From positions 1 through 64,000 of the forward strand of contig CADCFN010000001.1 in assembly GCA_902800715.1 (NCBI GenBank): a stretch of 64,000 nucleotides of DNA. The letters run 5' to 3'. Under the pieces are notes generated by a model. That model searched no databases. It was not told where the DNA came from and was given only the letters and a program-made list of their open reading frames with translations. Position 1 is the stretch's first letter. Every line of letters starts with the position of its first letter. Of the stretch, positions 24,521 through 34,797 are shown piece by piece. The stretch comes from an uncultured Bacteroidales bacterium. Lineage in GTDB: Bacteria > Bacteroidota > Bacteroidia > Bacteroidales > Muribaculaceae. The translations under genes and the position numbers were made by a program.

Positions 24521-26164
24521 ATGATAAGAAAAAAACTATTACTGCTCATGCTGATGGCCGCTGCAACAGCGACCATGAGCGCCTATAACTTTGTGATGGA
24601 CGGCATCTATTATAACATCAACGCCGACAGCACCTCGGTGAGTGTGACTTATAAAGGCTCTTCTTCGACAGGTAACACTTACAGCGGTCAAGTAACAATT
24701 CCCGCCGAGGTGTCCTATAACGGGATGACCTATGCTGTCACTTCTATTGGTGGAGATGCCTTCAATAAATGTACTGGACTGACTCGTGTTGATTTACCTA
24801 ACTCGATTTCCTCAATTGGAAGGAACGCGTTTCATGGATGCACAGCATTAAACCACATCAACATCCCTAACTCTGTCACTTTCATTGGCGGGGATGCATT
24901 TATGAGTTGCAGCTCTCTAACTGAACTTTTTATTCCAGCTTCGGTACAAACTATAGAGTTAATGTCATTCTCCTATTGCTATGGTTTAACAAGCATTGTG
25001 GTTGATGAGAACAACTTGTACTATGACTCCCGAGATAATTGCAATGCCATTATTGGTAAAGCAAACTGTGTGTTATTGGCAGCTTGTGTCAACACCGTGA
25101 TACCCAACTCGGTGAAACGTCTTGCCGCAGGGACGTTCAACGGATTCACTTGGCTGACTGAGGTCAATCTTCCTGATTCCCTCGAGTACATTGGTGAGAG
25201 TGCTTTTCGCGATTGCACTGGATTGTCTTATATTGAAATTCCTAATAAAGTGACAGAAATTGCTGATTGTGCCTTTGCTGGTTGTACAGGATTGACCGAA
25301 GTTGAGCTTCCTGAATCACTCCAATACCTTGGAGGATGTGTTTTCATGGACTGCCCTTGTTTGACCAGTCTGTTTATACCTGCTAATGTTACTCGGATAC
25401 TTGGTGGTCTTACCACTCGCGACTACAATATAACCAATATCGTTGTTGATCCGAGAAACACGAAATATGATTCGCGTGACAATTGCAATGCCATTATAGA
25501 GAAAAAATACCTAGGACGGTTCACTAATTTAATTGAAGGCTGTAATAATTCTTTCATTCCTGAGGGTGTGACTCATATAGGTTCCATGGCGTTTGCCTAT
25601 TGTGATAAGATAACTGAGATTGAGTTTCCAAATTCATTGATAAACATTGATGCTGGTGCCTTTTATGAGTGTTCTGCCCTTACAAGTGTTTATATTCCTG
25701 AAGGAGTTCGACAAATCGGCCTTGATGCTTTCAGGAACTGTACCAACTTGATTTCCATTTCATTACCAAGCACGATGAACAACATAGGCACTTTTAACAT
25801 AGGCACTTATTGCTTTTATGGTTGTACTAATTTGGAGGACGTCATCTGTTTTTCTCTATATCCCCCTCGATATGAAATGTACGGATTCTTTGAGTCGAGT
25901 ACCTATAGCAATGCGAGGCTTCATGTGCCTGAAGAGGCTATCGAAGCCTACAAGAATGCCTCTTATTGGCGTAACTTTATCACTATTTTACCCATTGGTG
26001 ACATCAATGGCGACGGCAATGTCGCTATCAGTGATGTAACGGGCTTGATTGATCTGTTGCTTAGCGGTGAAGAGCTACCAGCTTGGGGAGACTGCAATGG
26101 AGACGGCAAGGTGACCGTCGCCGACGCCACCACCATCATCGACAAGCTCATGGAGATGAATTAA
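24521..26164 (+). CDS. Secreted LRR_5/dockerin protein (array gene 4)
   Basis: Exported protein of 547 residues with signal peptide MIRKKLLLLMLMAAATATMSA. The N-terminal motif YNFVMDGIYYNINADSTSVSVTY is shared with the proteins at 57175 and 59526. About twelve LRR_5 units follow (VDLPNSISSIGRNAFHGC and similar), with two YDSRDNCNAII inserts (near 170 and 315). The linker ARLHVPEEAIEAYKNASYW leads to a two-loop dockerin (GDINGDGNVAISDVTGLIDLLL, DCNGDGKVTVADATTIIDKLM). Its promoter leader contains a terminator, so expression may depend on read-through. The gene at 26207 follows after 42 bp without a promoter or terminator, so the two probably form an operon. Confidence 0.88.
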   Translation: MIRKKLLLLMLMAAATATMSAYNFVMDGIYYNINADSTSVSVTYKGSSSTGNTYSGQVTIPAEVSYNGMTYAVTSIGGDAFNKCTGLTRVDLPNSISSIGRNAFHGCTALNHINIPNSVTFIGGDAFMSCSSLTELFIPASVQTIELMSFSYCYGLTSIVVDENNLYYDSRDNCNAIIGKANCVLLAACVNTVIPNSVKRLAAGTFNGFTWLTEVNLPDSLEYIGESAFRDCTGLSYIEIPNKVTEIADCAFAGCTGLTEVELPESLQYLGGCVFMDCPCLTSLFIPANVTRILGGLTTRDYNITNIVVDPRNTKYDSRDNCNAIIEKKYLGRFTNLIEGCNNSFIPEGVTHIGSMAFAYCDKITEIEFPNSLINIDAGAFYECSALTSVYIPEGVRQIGLDAFRNCTNLISISLPSTMNNIGTFNIGTYCFYGCTNLEDVICFSLYPPRYEMYGFFESSTYSNARLHVPEEAIEAYKNASYWRNFITILPIGDINGDGNVAISDVTGLIDLLLSGEELPAWGDCNGDGKVTVADATTIIDKLMEMN

Positions 26165-26206
26165 TAATGAAGTCAATAAAGTCTAACAATATAATCCATT
26201 ATCAAA

Positions 26207-28825
26207 ATGAAAAAGCTACTACTAACACTACTGATGCTAGTCATGGCCACCGCGGCCATGAGTGCCCAGGACGAACTGGAGCAGACGCCTGATCCGGTGT
26301 TTACCATCGAAGAGGGAGAAAACTATGTGACCGTTCACATCGTTTGTGAGAACGCCTTCATCTACGTCTTTGCCGACGGAGTAGAGATGGGGACGGGGTA
26401 TTCTGAGTTCGACCTCACGTTTGCCCCGCAGGAAGAGGAACAGGTAAGAGAGGTTATGGCCTATGCTCAAGCCGACGGGATGGCACCATCCAACACCGTC
26501 AGTACTTATGTCGTTGTTCCAGCACTTCCCCAGTACACCTCAGCACCTTATATTTATTTTATAGAGGAAGAAGATCAAATGACTGTTGTCATCGAGAACT
26601 CAGATGATTCCAATGCCACCATATATTATCGGTACTTTTTGGAATCTGAAGGTAACTCCAGCAATTACTATTCGGATTATAATGGGCCCTTTAGTATCCC
26701 AAAACAAAGTTTTGAGGAGCATCTCACCATCGAAGCCTTTGCAATAGCAGATGGCAAACTCGAGAGTGAACACGTTTGGTCTGATGTCTATATTGCACCT
26801 GCTAATCCACCAGAACCCACCTCAGCGCCTTATATTGAATGTGTTGATGAAGGGTATCAGATGACAGTTTTGATCGAGAACTCAGATGATCCCGACGCCA
26901 CCATCTATTATCGGTGTATTTTCAATTATGAAGATGACCCTGGCAATGAATTTATGGTGTATGATGGTCCTATTTCATTCCAGAGAGGTGATTATTACTA
27001 CTTCGTAATTATCGAAGCCTATGCGATTGCCGAAGGCAAACTTGAGAGTGAACACGTTTTGATTGAGCTCCCTATCGAACCGTATGATTATCCTGATCCT
27101 GATCCATACCAAGTATCCTGCTATAGCTTCTCGGATGGTGGTATTTACTACAAGATTTTGAGTGATTCCACTGTAGGAGTAACTAGGCAATACATGGACT
27201 ACCGCCACTATAATTACTGGGTAGGTGACGTTTTGTGCTCGTTCGGTAAAGAATATCCGTGTTACAGCGGCAGCATAACCGTTCCCGCCACTGTTAACAA
27301 CTACGGCAAGACTTACACAGTAACTGCAATCGTGGATGAAGCATTCATGAATGACAATGTAACCAGTGTGACACTACCCTCCACGATTACCGAGATTGGC
27401 AATTACGCATTTGCCAATTCAGATATCAACGGCATTACCTTACCCAATTCGCTCACCACAATCGGCACCGGCGCATTTACCGGTTGCGCTTACATCACTG
27501 ATGTGAATATCCCTGCCAGCGTTACCACCCTGGGTGATTACGCCTACAGCCGTTGCGAGACTTTGAACAATGTGGCACTCCATGGCTCATTATCTGCCAT
27601 CGGCAAGTATTCGTTCTCCAGTTGCCAGAATCTTACCCAAGTTACCATCCCGGCAACAGTGACCTCGATTGGCGCTAATGCATTCTATAGCTGCAAGAAC
27701 CTGACTGACGTATCATTGTCCAATGGGCTCGAAACGATTGGCAATGCTGCTTTCATGGGCTGTTCGTCACTGACCGAGATTTCGTTGCCCGCAACGGTGA
27801 CCACCATCGGCAATTCAGTATTCTCCCAGTGCAACAATTTGGTCCAATTGACACTGGGCAACGCGTTGACCTCTATCGGCAGCTCGGCATTCTCCCGTTG
27901 CACCAGCCTGACGGATATCGTTATTCCTGAGGGTGTAACCACTATCGGCAATTCGGCATTCTATGGCTGTAAGGCCCTGGTATCAGCATCGTTGCCTAAC
28001 GCACTCGAAGCCATCGACTATTCCACATTCCTGGGATGTGCCGCTCTGTCACAGGTCAACTGGCCCACTTCGCTCACCAGCATCAACTATGATGCCTTCA
28101 ACGGCTGCAAGAGCCTGCCTGACGTGACGATACCCGCCGCACTCACCACTATTGCCGCAAGAGCATTTGACGACTGTCCGTCCTTGACATCAATCCAGGT
28201 TGAACAAGGCAATACGGTCTTTGATTCGCGCGAGAACTGCAATGCCATCATCGAGACGGGCAGCAACACACTGATTTTGGGCTGCAAGAACACTGTCGTT
28301 CCGAGTACCATCACCGCCATTGGTGACCATGCGTTCTACAACTGCGCCGACTTGACCGAAGTCACCATTCCCGACGGCGTGACACGCATCGGCGAATATG
28401 CCTTCTACAACTGTAAGCGCTTGACCGAAATCACAATTCCGGCTACAGTCGACACCATCTGCAGCGATGCGTTCTACACCTGCGTCGGCTTGAAGACCGT
28501 TACCTGCTTGGCGCCGCTGCCTCCTGTCGTTTATTACAGGACATTCATCTCATGCTATGACGCCACCTTGCGTGTAGAACGGGAATCCATTGGAGATTAC
28601 AAGGCAGCCGAGTACTGGAACCAGTTCAGGTATATCCTCTCGACGACCGATCCTGATGTTGGCGACATTAATGGTGACGGTGTGATTACCATTGCCGACG
28701 TGACCGTCTTGATTGACATGATGATGAATGGTGAGGAGTTGCCTGCCTATGCCGACTTCAACGGTGACGGCACTGTAAGCATCGCCGACGTCACCGCCCT
28801 CATTGATTTCATGTTGGGCTTATAA
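26207..28825 (+). CDS. Secreted LRR_5/dockerin protein with chitobiase-C-like domains (array gene 5)
   Basis: Exported protein of 872 residues, signal peptide MKKLLLTLLMLVMATAAMSAQ. Residues about 25-290 contain three CHB_HEX_C-like units; two are close copies of each other (SAPYI...NSDD..ATIYYR...IEAFAIADGKLESEHV). Then come some fifteen LRR_5 repeats of the LTEISLPATVTTIGNSVFSQC type, one FDSRENCNAIIETGSNTLI insert, and a two-loop dockerin (GDINGDGVITIADVTVLIDMMM, DFNGDGTVSIADVTALIDFML). The tandem Ig domains suggest a stalk that lifts the LRR region off the surface. Probably co-transcribed with genes 4 and 6 (gaps of 42 and 71 bp). Confidence 0.88.
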   Translation: MKKLLLTLLMLVMATAAMSAQDELEQTPDPVFTIEEGENYVTVHIVCENAFIYVFADGVEMGTGYSEFDLTFAPQEEEQVREVMAYAQADGMAPSNTVSTYVVVPALPQYTSAPYIYFIEEEDQMTVVIENSDDSNATIYYRYFLESEGNSSNYYSDYNGPFSIPKQSFEEHLTIEAFAIADGKLESEHVWSDVYIAPANPPEPTSAPYIECVDEGYQMTVLIENSDDPDATIYYRCIFNYEDDPGNEFMVYDGPISFQRGDYYYFVIIEAYAIAEGKLESEHVLIELPIEPYDYPDPDPYQVSCYSFSDGGIYYKILSDSTVGVTRQYMDYRHYNYWVGDVLCSFGKEYPCYSGSITVPATVNNYGKTYTVTAIVDEAFMNDNVTSVTLPSTITEIGNYAFANSDINGITLPNSLTTIGTGAFTGCAYITDVNIPASVTTLGDYAYSRCETLNNVALHGSLSAIGKYSFSSCQNLTQVTIPATVTSIGANAFYSCKNLTDVSLSNGLETIGNAAFMGCSSLTEISLPATVTTIGNSVFSQCNNLVQLTLGNALTSIGSSAFSRCTSLTDIVIPEGVTTIGNSAFYGCKALVSASLPNALEAIDYSTFLGCAALSQVNWPTSLTSINYDAFNGCKSLPDVTIPAALTTIAARAFDDCPSLTSIQVEQGNTVFDSRENCNAIIETGSNTLILGCKNTVVPSTITAIGDHAFYNCADLTEVTIPDGVTRIGEYAFYNCKRLTEITIPATVDTICSDAFYTCVGLKTVTCLAPLPPVVYYRTFISCYDATLRVERESIGDYKAAEYWNQFRYILSTTDPDVGDINGDGVITIADVTVLIDMMMNGEELPAYADFNGDGTVSIADVTALIDFMLGL

Positions 28826-28896
28826 CTATTTCCAATGAAGACTAAGGTCTGGAATCTATCCATAGACAAATAACAACAATAAAAACAAAATAGATT

Positions 28897-31800
28897 ATGA
28901 AGAAGTTCATTTATAGCCTATTGATGCTGCTGGCTGTCTCTTTCACGGCCCAGGCGCAGTGGAACCAGTATTGGCACAATGGCATCCATTATGAGATTCT
29001 CAATAATTCAGAGGTCAAGGTAGTTGCTGTGGACGATGACAGCTATAGCGGCGATATCACAATTCCTGCTACGGCTCACATTCTGGTCGAGTTCTCCAAT
29101 TCCCATGCCATCGGCGAGCCTTACCAGCGTTCATTCATTGTCACCGAAATCGACGAGAATGCCTTCAATGGCTGCACGGGACTGACAAGTATTTCCTTGC
29201 CAAACACCATCATGGTCATCGGCAAAAACGCATTCTATGGCTGTTCGGGACTGACGAGTGTCACCATCCCCAATGGTGTCACCACGATTGGAGCATCGGC
29301 TTTCGCCGAGTGTACTAACCTGAGGAGCGTCATCATGCCCAACTCGGTCAACTCGATGGATTGGAACGTGTTCTACGGTTGCTCGGCATTGACCAGCGTA
29401 ACGCTGTCCAATAACCTGAATACCCTCAAGGGCACCTTCAGCGGTTGCACGGCATTGGCAAGCGTCAATATCCCTGCTGGAGTAAATACGCTGGACGGCA
29501 CCTTTAACGGATGTACAAGTCTGGCAACGGTAAAACTGCCCATGGCTGTATCCTATATCGGTGAAAACACCTTTAACGGTTGCTCTTCTTTAACTGAAAT
29601 CCACCTGCCCAACCCTGTGACTTATATTGGAAAACTGGCGTTTGCTTACACTGGGTTAACTTCAGTGGAACTGCCTGATGCCGTATCTTATATCGGAGAA
29701 AACGCATTCTATGGCTGCACGGGGCTGAGGTCAGTAACAACACGCGCCACCAATCCACCCCTGATGGCGAATGTTGACGGTTTCTTAAGCGAGACTTACG
29801 GCATGGCATCGCTCACGGTTCCCAAGATGTCGCTGACCGCCTATCTGACCGCTGACTGGTGGAGCATGTTCGAGAACATCACTGGCAATGCCGCGTTAAA
29901 TAACCATTACGACTTTGAGAAAAACGGCATCTACTATACTGTCACCGGCAGCAACACGGTAGAGGTGACCTTTAAGGACAGGAACTATAACAGCTACAGC
30001 GGCATGGTGACCGTACCCGGCACGGTGTCCATGAATGGTGTGACCTATAGCGTGACAGGAGTGGGCAACTCGGCTTTCCGTGGCTGCTCGGGCCTGACGG
30101 CGGTAAACCTGCCCGCCAGCGTGACCTCAATCGGGAAACAAGCGTTCTATGGTGCTGGTATAACTGATATCGCGATTCCCGAGGCGGTCACCCTTATCGG
30201 AGACAGTGCATATTGTTCGTGCTCGGGTCTTGCGAATCTTGCCAACCTGACGATTCCCAAGAATGTCGCGGTTATCGGCACTGATGCCTTTAAAGGTGTC
30301 GGGACGCAGTCGCTCACGTGGAATGCGCGAGAATGCTGGTCTTGCGGCAGTATTTATACCCTAAACATCAGTCAGGTGACTATCGGCAACGAGGTGACGG
30401 TGATACCTGAAAAATTTGTGATTAATTCACAAATCACATCTGTTGATTTGCCCAATTCCTTGACAACAATCGGTAACGAAGCATTTAAGTCAACCTATAA
30501 GTTGACTAGCCTGACGATTCCTGAGAATGTTACTGAATTCGGATATTATGCCTTCGAAAACAGCGGAGTGGAAACACTCACCTGGAATGCCCGTGAGTGC
30601 AGGAGTGTGCTGCCATACAAAGATGGATACTACTACTATGATTCCTTTTATTGGAATTCGCCATTTCGTAGTGTCAGCAATCTGACTATTGGTGACCAAG
30701 TGCGCATATTGCCCTATGGCTTTGTTGCTAATTCCAATATTACTACGGTAACTATACCCAATTCCGTCGAGATAATTGCAGGCGGTGCTTTCTATTATTG
30801 CAATAATCTCACTGATGTCATTATCCCGGATGCTGTTGAGGAAATCGGAGCTTATGCTTTCACTTATAACCAAAGTATGACGAGTGCCGTTATCGGCAAG
30901 GGAGTGAAACGCCTTGGCGAGATGGCTTTTTACGGTTCCAAACAACTGCAGTCACTCACCTGGAATGCGGTACGCTGTGAAACATTGGGATATTTTGACG
31001 AACGCCACTATAGCTACGATGCGTGCAGTTATGGCCAATTAACCCAGATAACGATTGGAAATGAGGTAGAGAAGATACCCAATTATTTTGCTTATCAGTT
31101 CCCAATCACATCTATTGAAATCCCCGCTTCGGTTAAGGAAATCGGTTATTATGCATTCGCTGGCTGCGGAGGATTGACAGACATCAACCTTCCTGCTTCA
31201 CTCAAGACCATCGGCGCTGGAGCATTTAGTAATTGTAATGGCTTGACCGAGGTCAAGATACCAGGGTCGGTTGACACGATTAGCAGTGGCGCTTTCAGTA
31301 ACTGCGCAGCATTGATGTATGTTTCTATCCCCGCCTCGGTCAAATCGCTGCAAGGATTCAACAATTGCCCCAACCTGATTGAGGCTTCAATCAGCGCACT
31401 CAACATCGGCAGCAATGCATTCGCCTATTGCGATAAGTTGAGTGACCTCACCCTGTCGGCGCCGCTACAAAGCATCGCCGGAGGCGCTTTCACTCAGTGC
31501 TATACCCTTTCCAGTCTGACCATACCCAATACAGTGACCTCAATACAGAAGCAGTCGTTCAGTGGCTGCTCGGGGCTGAGATCGATTGTCGTGGAAGATG
31601 ATAATCCGGTATATGATTCCCGTGACAACTGCAACGCCGTCATTAAGACTGAAAACGACAGCTTGGTACTGATTTGTAAGAATACAACGCTGCCATCAGG
31701 AATCACTAAAATTGACGACTATGCTTTCTATAACTCCGGAATCACAAGCATGGTTATTCCACCGTCGGTCAAGTCCATCGGTAAATATGCGTTTGCTAAT

Positions 31801-33273
31801 TGCATGAGTCTGACAAGTGTCACGATTCCTGACGGGGTAACGACTATCGACAACTCAGCCTTCAGGGAATGTAGAGCACTGACCGAAATAACACTGCCTA
31901 AAGCTCTGACAACCATTAGTCCTTCCACGTTCTACAATTGCCTGAAAATGACAAGCGTCACAATTCCTGACGGGGTAACGACAATCGAGAACGATGCCTT
32001 TAACGGTTGCTCAGCCTTGACCGAAGTAACACTTCCTGAAGCCCTGACGACCATTAATAATCACGCGTTCTATGGTTGCCGAAAACTGACGAGTATAAAC
32101 ATCCCCGCTGCTACCACAACGGTTAGCGCCAATGCATTCATGAGCTGTTCAGGCTTAGAGTCGATAACGATTGATGAGGACAATCCTGTTTATGACTCGC
32201 GTGACAACAGCAATGCGATAATTGACACCGAGAGCAACATGTTGCTGTTGGGATGCAAGACAACTACAATTCCCGAAACTGTGACGGCAATCGGGGCTAG
32301 TGCATTCGCGGGATGCAGCGGATTGACGAGCATCAATATACCGGCAAGCATCACATCGATTGGTAACAATGCTTTCTACGGCTGTTCTAACTTGAATCGC
32401 GTCGATATTACAGATATCGGAGCATGGTGCCGAATCAGTTTCTCAAACAGTAGCGGTAATCCCATTTACTACGCAAAGCATCTGTACAAGGACGGCGTTG
32501 AACTGACTGAGATTGAAATCCCCGCCGGAGTAGCCGAAATCAAGGACTACGCTTTCTACGGTTTTACCGGCCTCACCAGCGTAACGATACCCAATACCGT
32601 CCAGTCTATCAATAAGTCAGCATTCTACAATTGCTCTAATTTGAGTAGCGTGACGATTCCCGATGCAGTCACAACGATAGGTCAAAATGCGTTTGAGCAG
32701 TGCAGCAACATGACGAGTTTAACTATCGGTAATGGTGTCGAAACGATTGAGAATAATGCGTTCTATTATTGCACTAAATTATCAAACATCAGTTTTGGTA
32801 ATTCTGTCAAGACAATTGGTAATTATGCTTTCGGTTATGACTCAAAACTGACCAGCATTGTTCTCCCCGCCTCGCTCACCTCTATCGGCTCATATACATT
32901 CTACGGTTGCTCCAAGTTGACCGATGTGACATGTAAGGCAACGACACCACCCACTTGCAACGGTTATGGGACATTTGACAACTATAACAATAAGACATTG
33001 CGAGTGCCAGAGGCTTCAATAGGAGCATACCAGTCAGCAAACTGTTGGAAGAACTTCTATACGATTGTAGCTATCAGTGGAACCAAACTGGGTGACGTGG
33101 ATGGTGACGGCATCACGGGCATCGGTGACACCACTACCCTGATTGACATGTTGCTCAATGACGGCAATGGCGACAGGCTGATTGGCAACGAGGCTGCCGA
33201 TATTGACGGCGACGGCAAGTTGACCATCATGGACGTGACCTCACTTGTCGACCTGCTGCTGAACAGCAATTGA
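28897..33273 (+). CDS. Giant secreted LRR_5/dockerin protein (array gene 6)
   Basis: Exported protein of 1458 residues, signal peptide MKKFIYSLLMLLAVSFTAQAQ. Most of it is LRR_5 repeats, about forty by eye (LTSVTIPNGVTTIGASAFAEC type). A second N-terminal-like unit restarts near residue 340 (YDFEKNGIYYTVTGSNTVEV), so two ancestral proteins may have fused. Three units beginning LTWNAREC or LTWNAVRC, followed by VTIGNEV and IP, form a distinct sub-repeat at about 465-700. Two YDSRDN(C/S)NA inserts occur near 905 and 1105. The end is a dockerin whose loops (GDVDGDGITGIGDTTTLIDMLL, DIDGDGKLTIMDVTSLVDLLL) are separated by an unusually long linker. A terminator follows. Confidence 0.88.
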   Translation: MKKFIYSLLMLLAVSFTAQAQWNQYWHNGIHYEILNNSEVKVVAVDDDSYSGDITIPATAHILVEFSNSHAIGEPYQRSFIVTEIDENAFNGCTGLTSISLPNTIMVIGKNAFYGCSGLTSVTIPNGVTTIGASAFAECTNLRSVIMPNSVNSMDWNVFYGCSALTSVTLSNNLNTLKGTFSGCTALASVNIPAGVNTLDGTFNGCTSLATVKLPMAVSYIGENTFNGCSSLTEIHLPNPVTYIGKLAFAYTGLTSVELPDAVSYIGENAFYGCTGLRSVTTRATNPPLMANVDGFLSETYGMASLTVPKMSLTAYLTADWWSMFENITGNAALNNHYDFEKNGIYYTVTGSNTVEVTFKDRNYNSYSGMVTVPGTVSMNGVTYSVTGVGNSAFRGCSGLTAVNLPASVTSIGKQAFYGAGITDIAIPEAVTLIGDSAYCSCSGLANLANLTIPKNVAVIGTDAFKGVGTQSLTWNARECWSCGSIYTLNISQVTIGNEVTVIPEKFVINSQITSVDLPNSLTTIGNEAFKSTYKLTSLTIPENVTEFGYYAFENSGVETLTWNARECRSVLPYKDGYYYYDSFYWNSPFRSVSNLTIGDQVRILPYGFVANSNITTVTIPNSVEIIAGGAFYYCNNLTDVIIPDAVEEIGAYAFTYNQSMTSAVIGKGVKRLGEMAFYGSKQLQSLTWNAVRCETLGYFDERHYSYDACSYGQLTQITIGNEVEKIPNYFAYQFPITSIEIPASVKEIGYYAFAGCGGLTDINLPASLKTIGAGAFSNCNGLTEVKIPGSVDTISSGAFSNCAALMYVSIPASVKSLQGFNNCPNLIEASISALNIGSNAFAYCDKLSDLTLSAPLQSIAGGAFTQCYTLSSLTIPNTVTSIQKQSFSGCSGLRSIVVEDDNPVYDSRDNCNAVIKTENDSLVLICKNTTLPSGITKIDDYAFYNSGITSMVIPPSVKSIGKYAFANCMSLTSVTIPDGVTTIDNSAFRECRALTEITLPKALTTISPSTFYNCLKMTSVTIPDGVTTIENDAFNGCSALTEVTLPEALTTINNHAFYGCRKLTSINIPAATTTVSANAFMSCSGLESITIDEDNPVYDSRDNSNAIIDTESNMLLLGCKTTTIPETVTAIGASAFAGCSGLTSINIPASITSIGNNAFYGCSNLNRVDITDIGAWCRISFSNSSGNPIYYAKHLYKDGVELTEIEIPAGVAEIKDYAFYGFTGLTSVTIPNTVQSINKSAFYNCSNLSSVTIPDAVTTIGQNAFEQCSNMTSLTIGNGVETIENNAFYYCTKLSNISFGNSVKTIGNYAFGYDSKLTSIVLPASLTSIGSYTFYGCSKLTDVTCKATTPPTCNGYGTFDNYNNKTLRVPEASIGAYQSANCWKNFYTIVAISGTKLGDVDGDGITGIGDTTTLIDMLLNDGNGDRLIGNEAADIDGDGKLTIMDVTSLVDLLLNSN

Positions 33274-33295
33274 TTTTCTTTGGAATTTAGGCACT

Positions 33296-33337
33296 GCGTG
33301 CAATGGCTTATCAAACCAGGCATTGCACGCTTTTATT
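33296..33337 (+). terminator. Terminator closing the LRR/dockerin array
   Basis: GCGTGCAATG pairs perfectly with CATTGCACGC, followed by TTTTATT, 22 bp after the stop codon of array gene 6. Confidence 0.85.
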
Positions 33338-33383
33338 CAATAAAAAAACACTACCTTTGTAGCCGACAAAAAACTTATCGACT

Positions 33384-34709
33384 ATGATTTCTAGACGTTT
33401 ATCACTTGCTGCCATCTTGATGGTCATGGCGTTCACCATGCAGGCCGGACATAGCCTCATCGATGGCGTGCTGGAGCATTCTGATATCTATCCTGGTACG
33501 GTCCACACCTTTCAGGTGTATATACCCGACCAGTATGACGGCAAACGACCGGCAGCCCTGTATATTGGGTTGGATGGCGTGCTGTGCAATGCGCCCCAGG
33601 TGATGGATTCGCTCATCGCCGCGCGTAAGATGCCCCGCACAATCGGCGTGTTCCTGCAGCCGGGGTTAATCACTGATGCTGAAGGTACAGTGTTGCGTTA
33701 CAACCGCTGCTACGAGTTCGACAGCACGACCGGACTTTTTGCCGATTTCCTCGAGACGGAACTGTTGCCTGCTGTCGAACAGATGACCACCCCGCGCGGC
33801 AAACCCATCCGCCTGTCTCGCCGTCCTCAGGACCGCATGATTTTCGGCTTGAGCAGTGGCGGCATCGCGGCATTCAACGCCGCCTGGCACCGGCCCGACC
33901 TGTTCGGCAAGGTGTTCACGGGTGTGGGCACCTTTGTAGCGATGCGCGGTGGCAACGACTTGCAGGCATTGGTACGCAAAACCGAGCCACTGCCCCTGCG
34001 CGTGTTTATCCAGGACGGCAGTAATGACGCTTGGAACCCGCTGTTTGGGCATTGGTACGAGGGAAACCAGCTGCTGGCTAGTGCATTACAGTTTGCTGGC
34101 TATGACGTACAATGTGACTGGAGTGACGGTGGCCACAATGTAAAACGCTCTACCGAGATTTTTTCCCAAGTGATGGAATGGATGTGGCGCGACTGGCCGA
34201 CTCAACCCCTCGTGGGAGAAACGCAGAATGATTTCCTCAACAGCATCCTTGCCAGCGAGGACAAGGGGTGGGAAAAAGTGGGCAACGGTGTTCCCCGCAA
34301 GCCTGTTATCCGCATCATCTACCCCGACCTGACCAATATCGCCATCATTCCCGAGGAACACGGCAACGCTGTGTGGCAGTACATCCTGCAAGACGGGCAG
34401 CCCGCCTATGGCGAACCATTCTACTGGCTGCACAACGATGACAACAGTCACCCGTTGGATATCCAAACCATCACCTTTGACGGCAACGGCAACCTGTGGG
34501 CTGTTACCAGTATGGGCATCCAGATTTGTGACCAGAACGGACGTGTGCGCGCCATTGTGCGCTTGCCACTTGGCATCGACAACGTCAACGAAATCAAAAT
34601 CACCGAGGGCTATGTTTGGCTCCACACCGCGACCAGCGACTGGCGCCGCCCCTTCAATGTCACCGCCCCCACCCTGGGCACCCGCCCCACCAGCCAAGGC
34701 CAAGGATAA
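33384..34709 (+). CDS. Secreted esterase (esterase D/enterochelin esterase type)
   Basis: Exported alpha/beta-hydrolase of 441 residues with signal peptide MISRRLSLAAILMVMAFTMQAG. The PF00756-like domain (about 25-275) has VYIPDQYDGKRPAALYIGLDG, the nucleophile elbow GLSSGG (Ser157), a likely Asp in FIQDGSNDAW and a His in WSDGGHNVKRS. The C-terminal ~150 residues (ITFDGNGNLWAVTSMGIQIC) resemble blades of an SMP-30/gluconolactonase-type propeller, an arrangement seen in carbohydrate-esterase proteins of Bacteroidota. Substrates may be acylated polysaccharides, which the sequence does not prove. A -7 box TACCTTTG at 33352-33359 gives it its own transcript after the array terminator. Confidence 0.82.
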   Translation: MISRRLSLAAILMVMAFTMQAGHSLIDGVLEHSDIYPGTVHTFQVYIPDQYDGKRPAALYIGLDGVLCNAPQVMDSLIAARKMPRTIGVFLQPGLITDAEGTVLRYNRCYEFDSTTGLFADFLETELLPAVEQMTTPRGKPIRLSRRPQDRMIFGLSSGGIAAFNAAWHRPDLFGKVFTGVGTFVAMRGGNDLQALVRKTEPLPLRVFIQDGSNDAWNPLFGHWYEGNQLLASALQFAGYDVQCDWSDGGHNVKRSTEIFSQVMEWMWRDWPTQPLVGETQNDFLNSILASEDKGWEKVGNGVPRKPVIRIIYPDLTNIAIIPEEHGNAVWQYILQDGQPAYGEPFYWLHNDDNSHPLDIQTITFDGNGNLWAVTSMGIQICDQNGRVRAIVRLPLGIDNVNEIKITEGYVWLHTATSDWRRPFNVTAPTLGTRPTSQGQG

Positions 34710-34797
34710 CCCCCAAAAGGCAAAAACTAATAGCTAAAGATAATAGCTAAAAACTTTTTTACTACTTTTGTAGTTTGAATTAAAATGCTTGTGACCC

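Noticed and set aside
28897-33273. Periodic repeats resembling a CRISPR array
   Set aside because: The period follows in-frame LRR_5 units of about 69 bp within one long open gene, with no constant repeat and no cas genes.
33384-34709. Esterase as the last gene of the LRR array operon
   Set aside because: A strong terminator (33296-33337) and a new -7 box separate it from the array.
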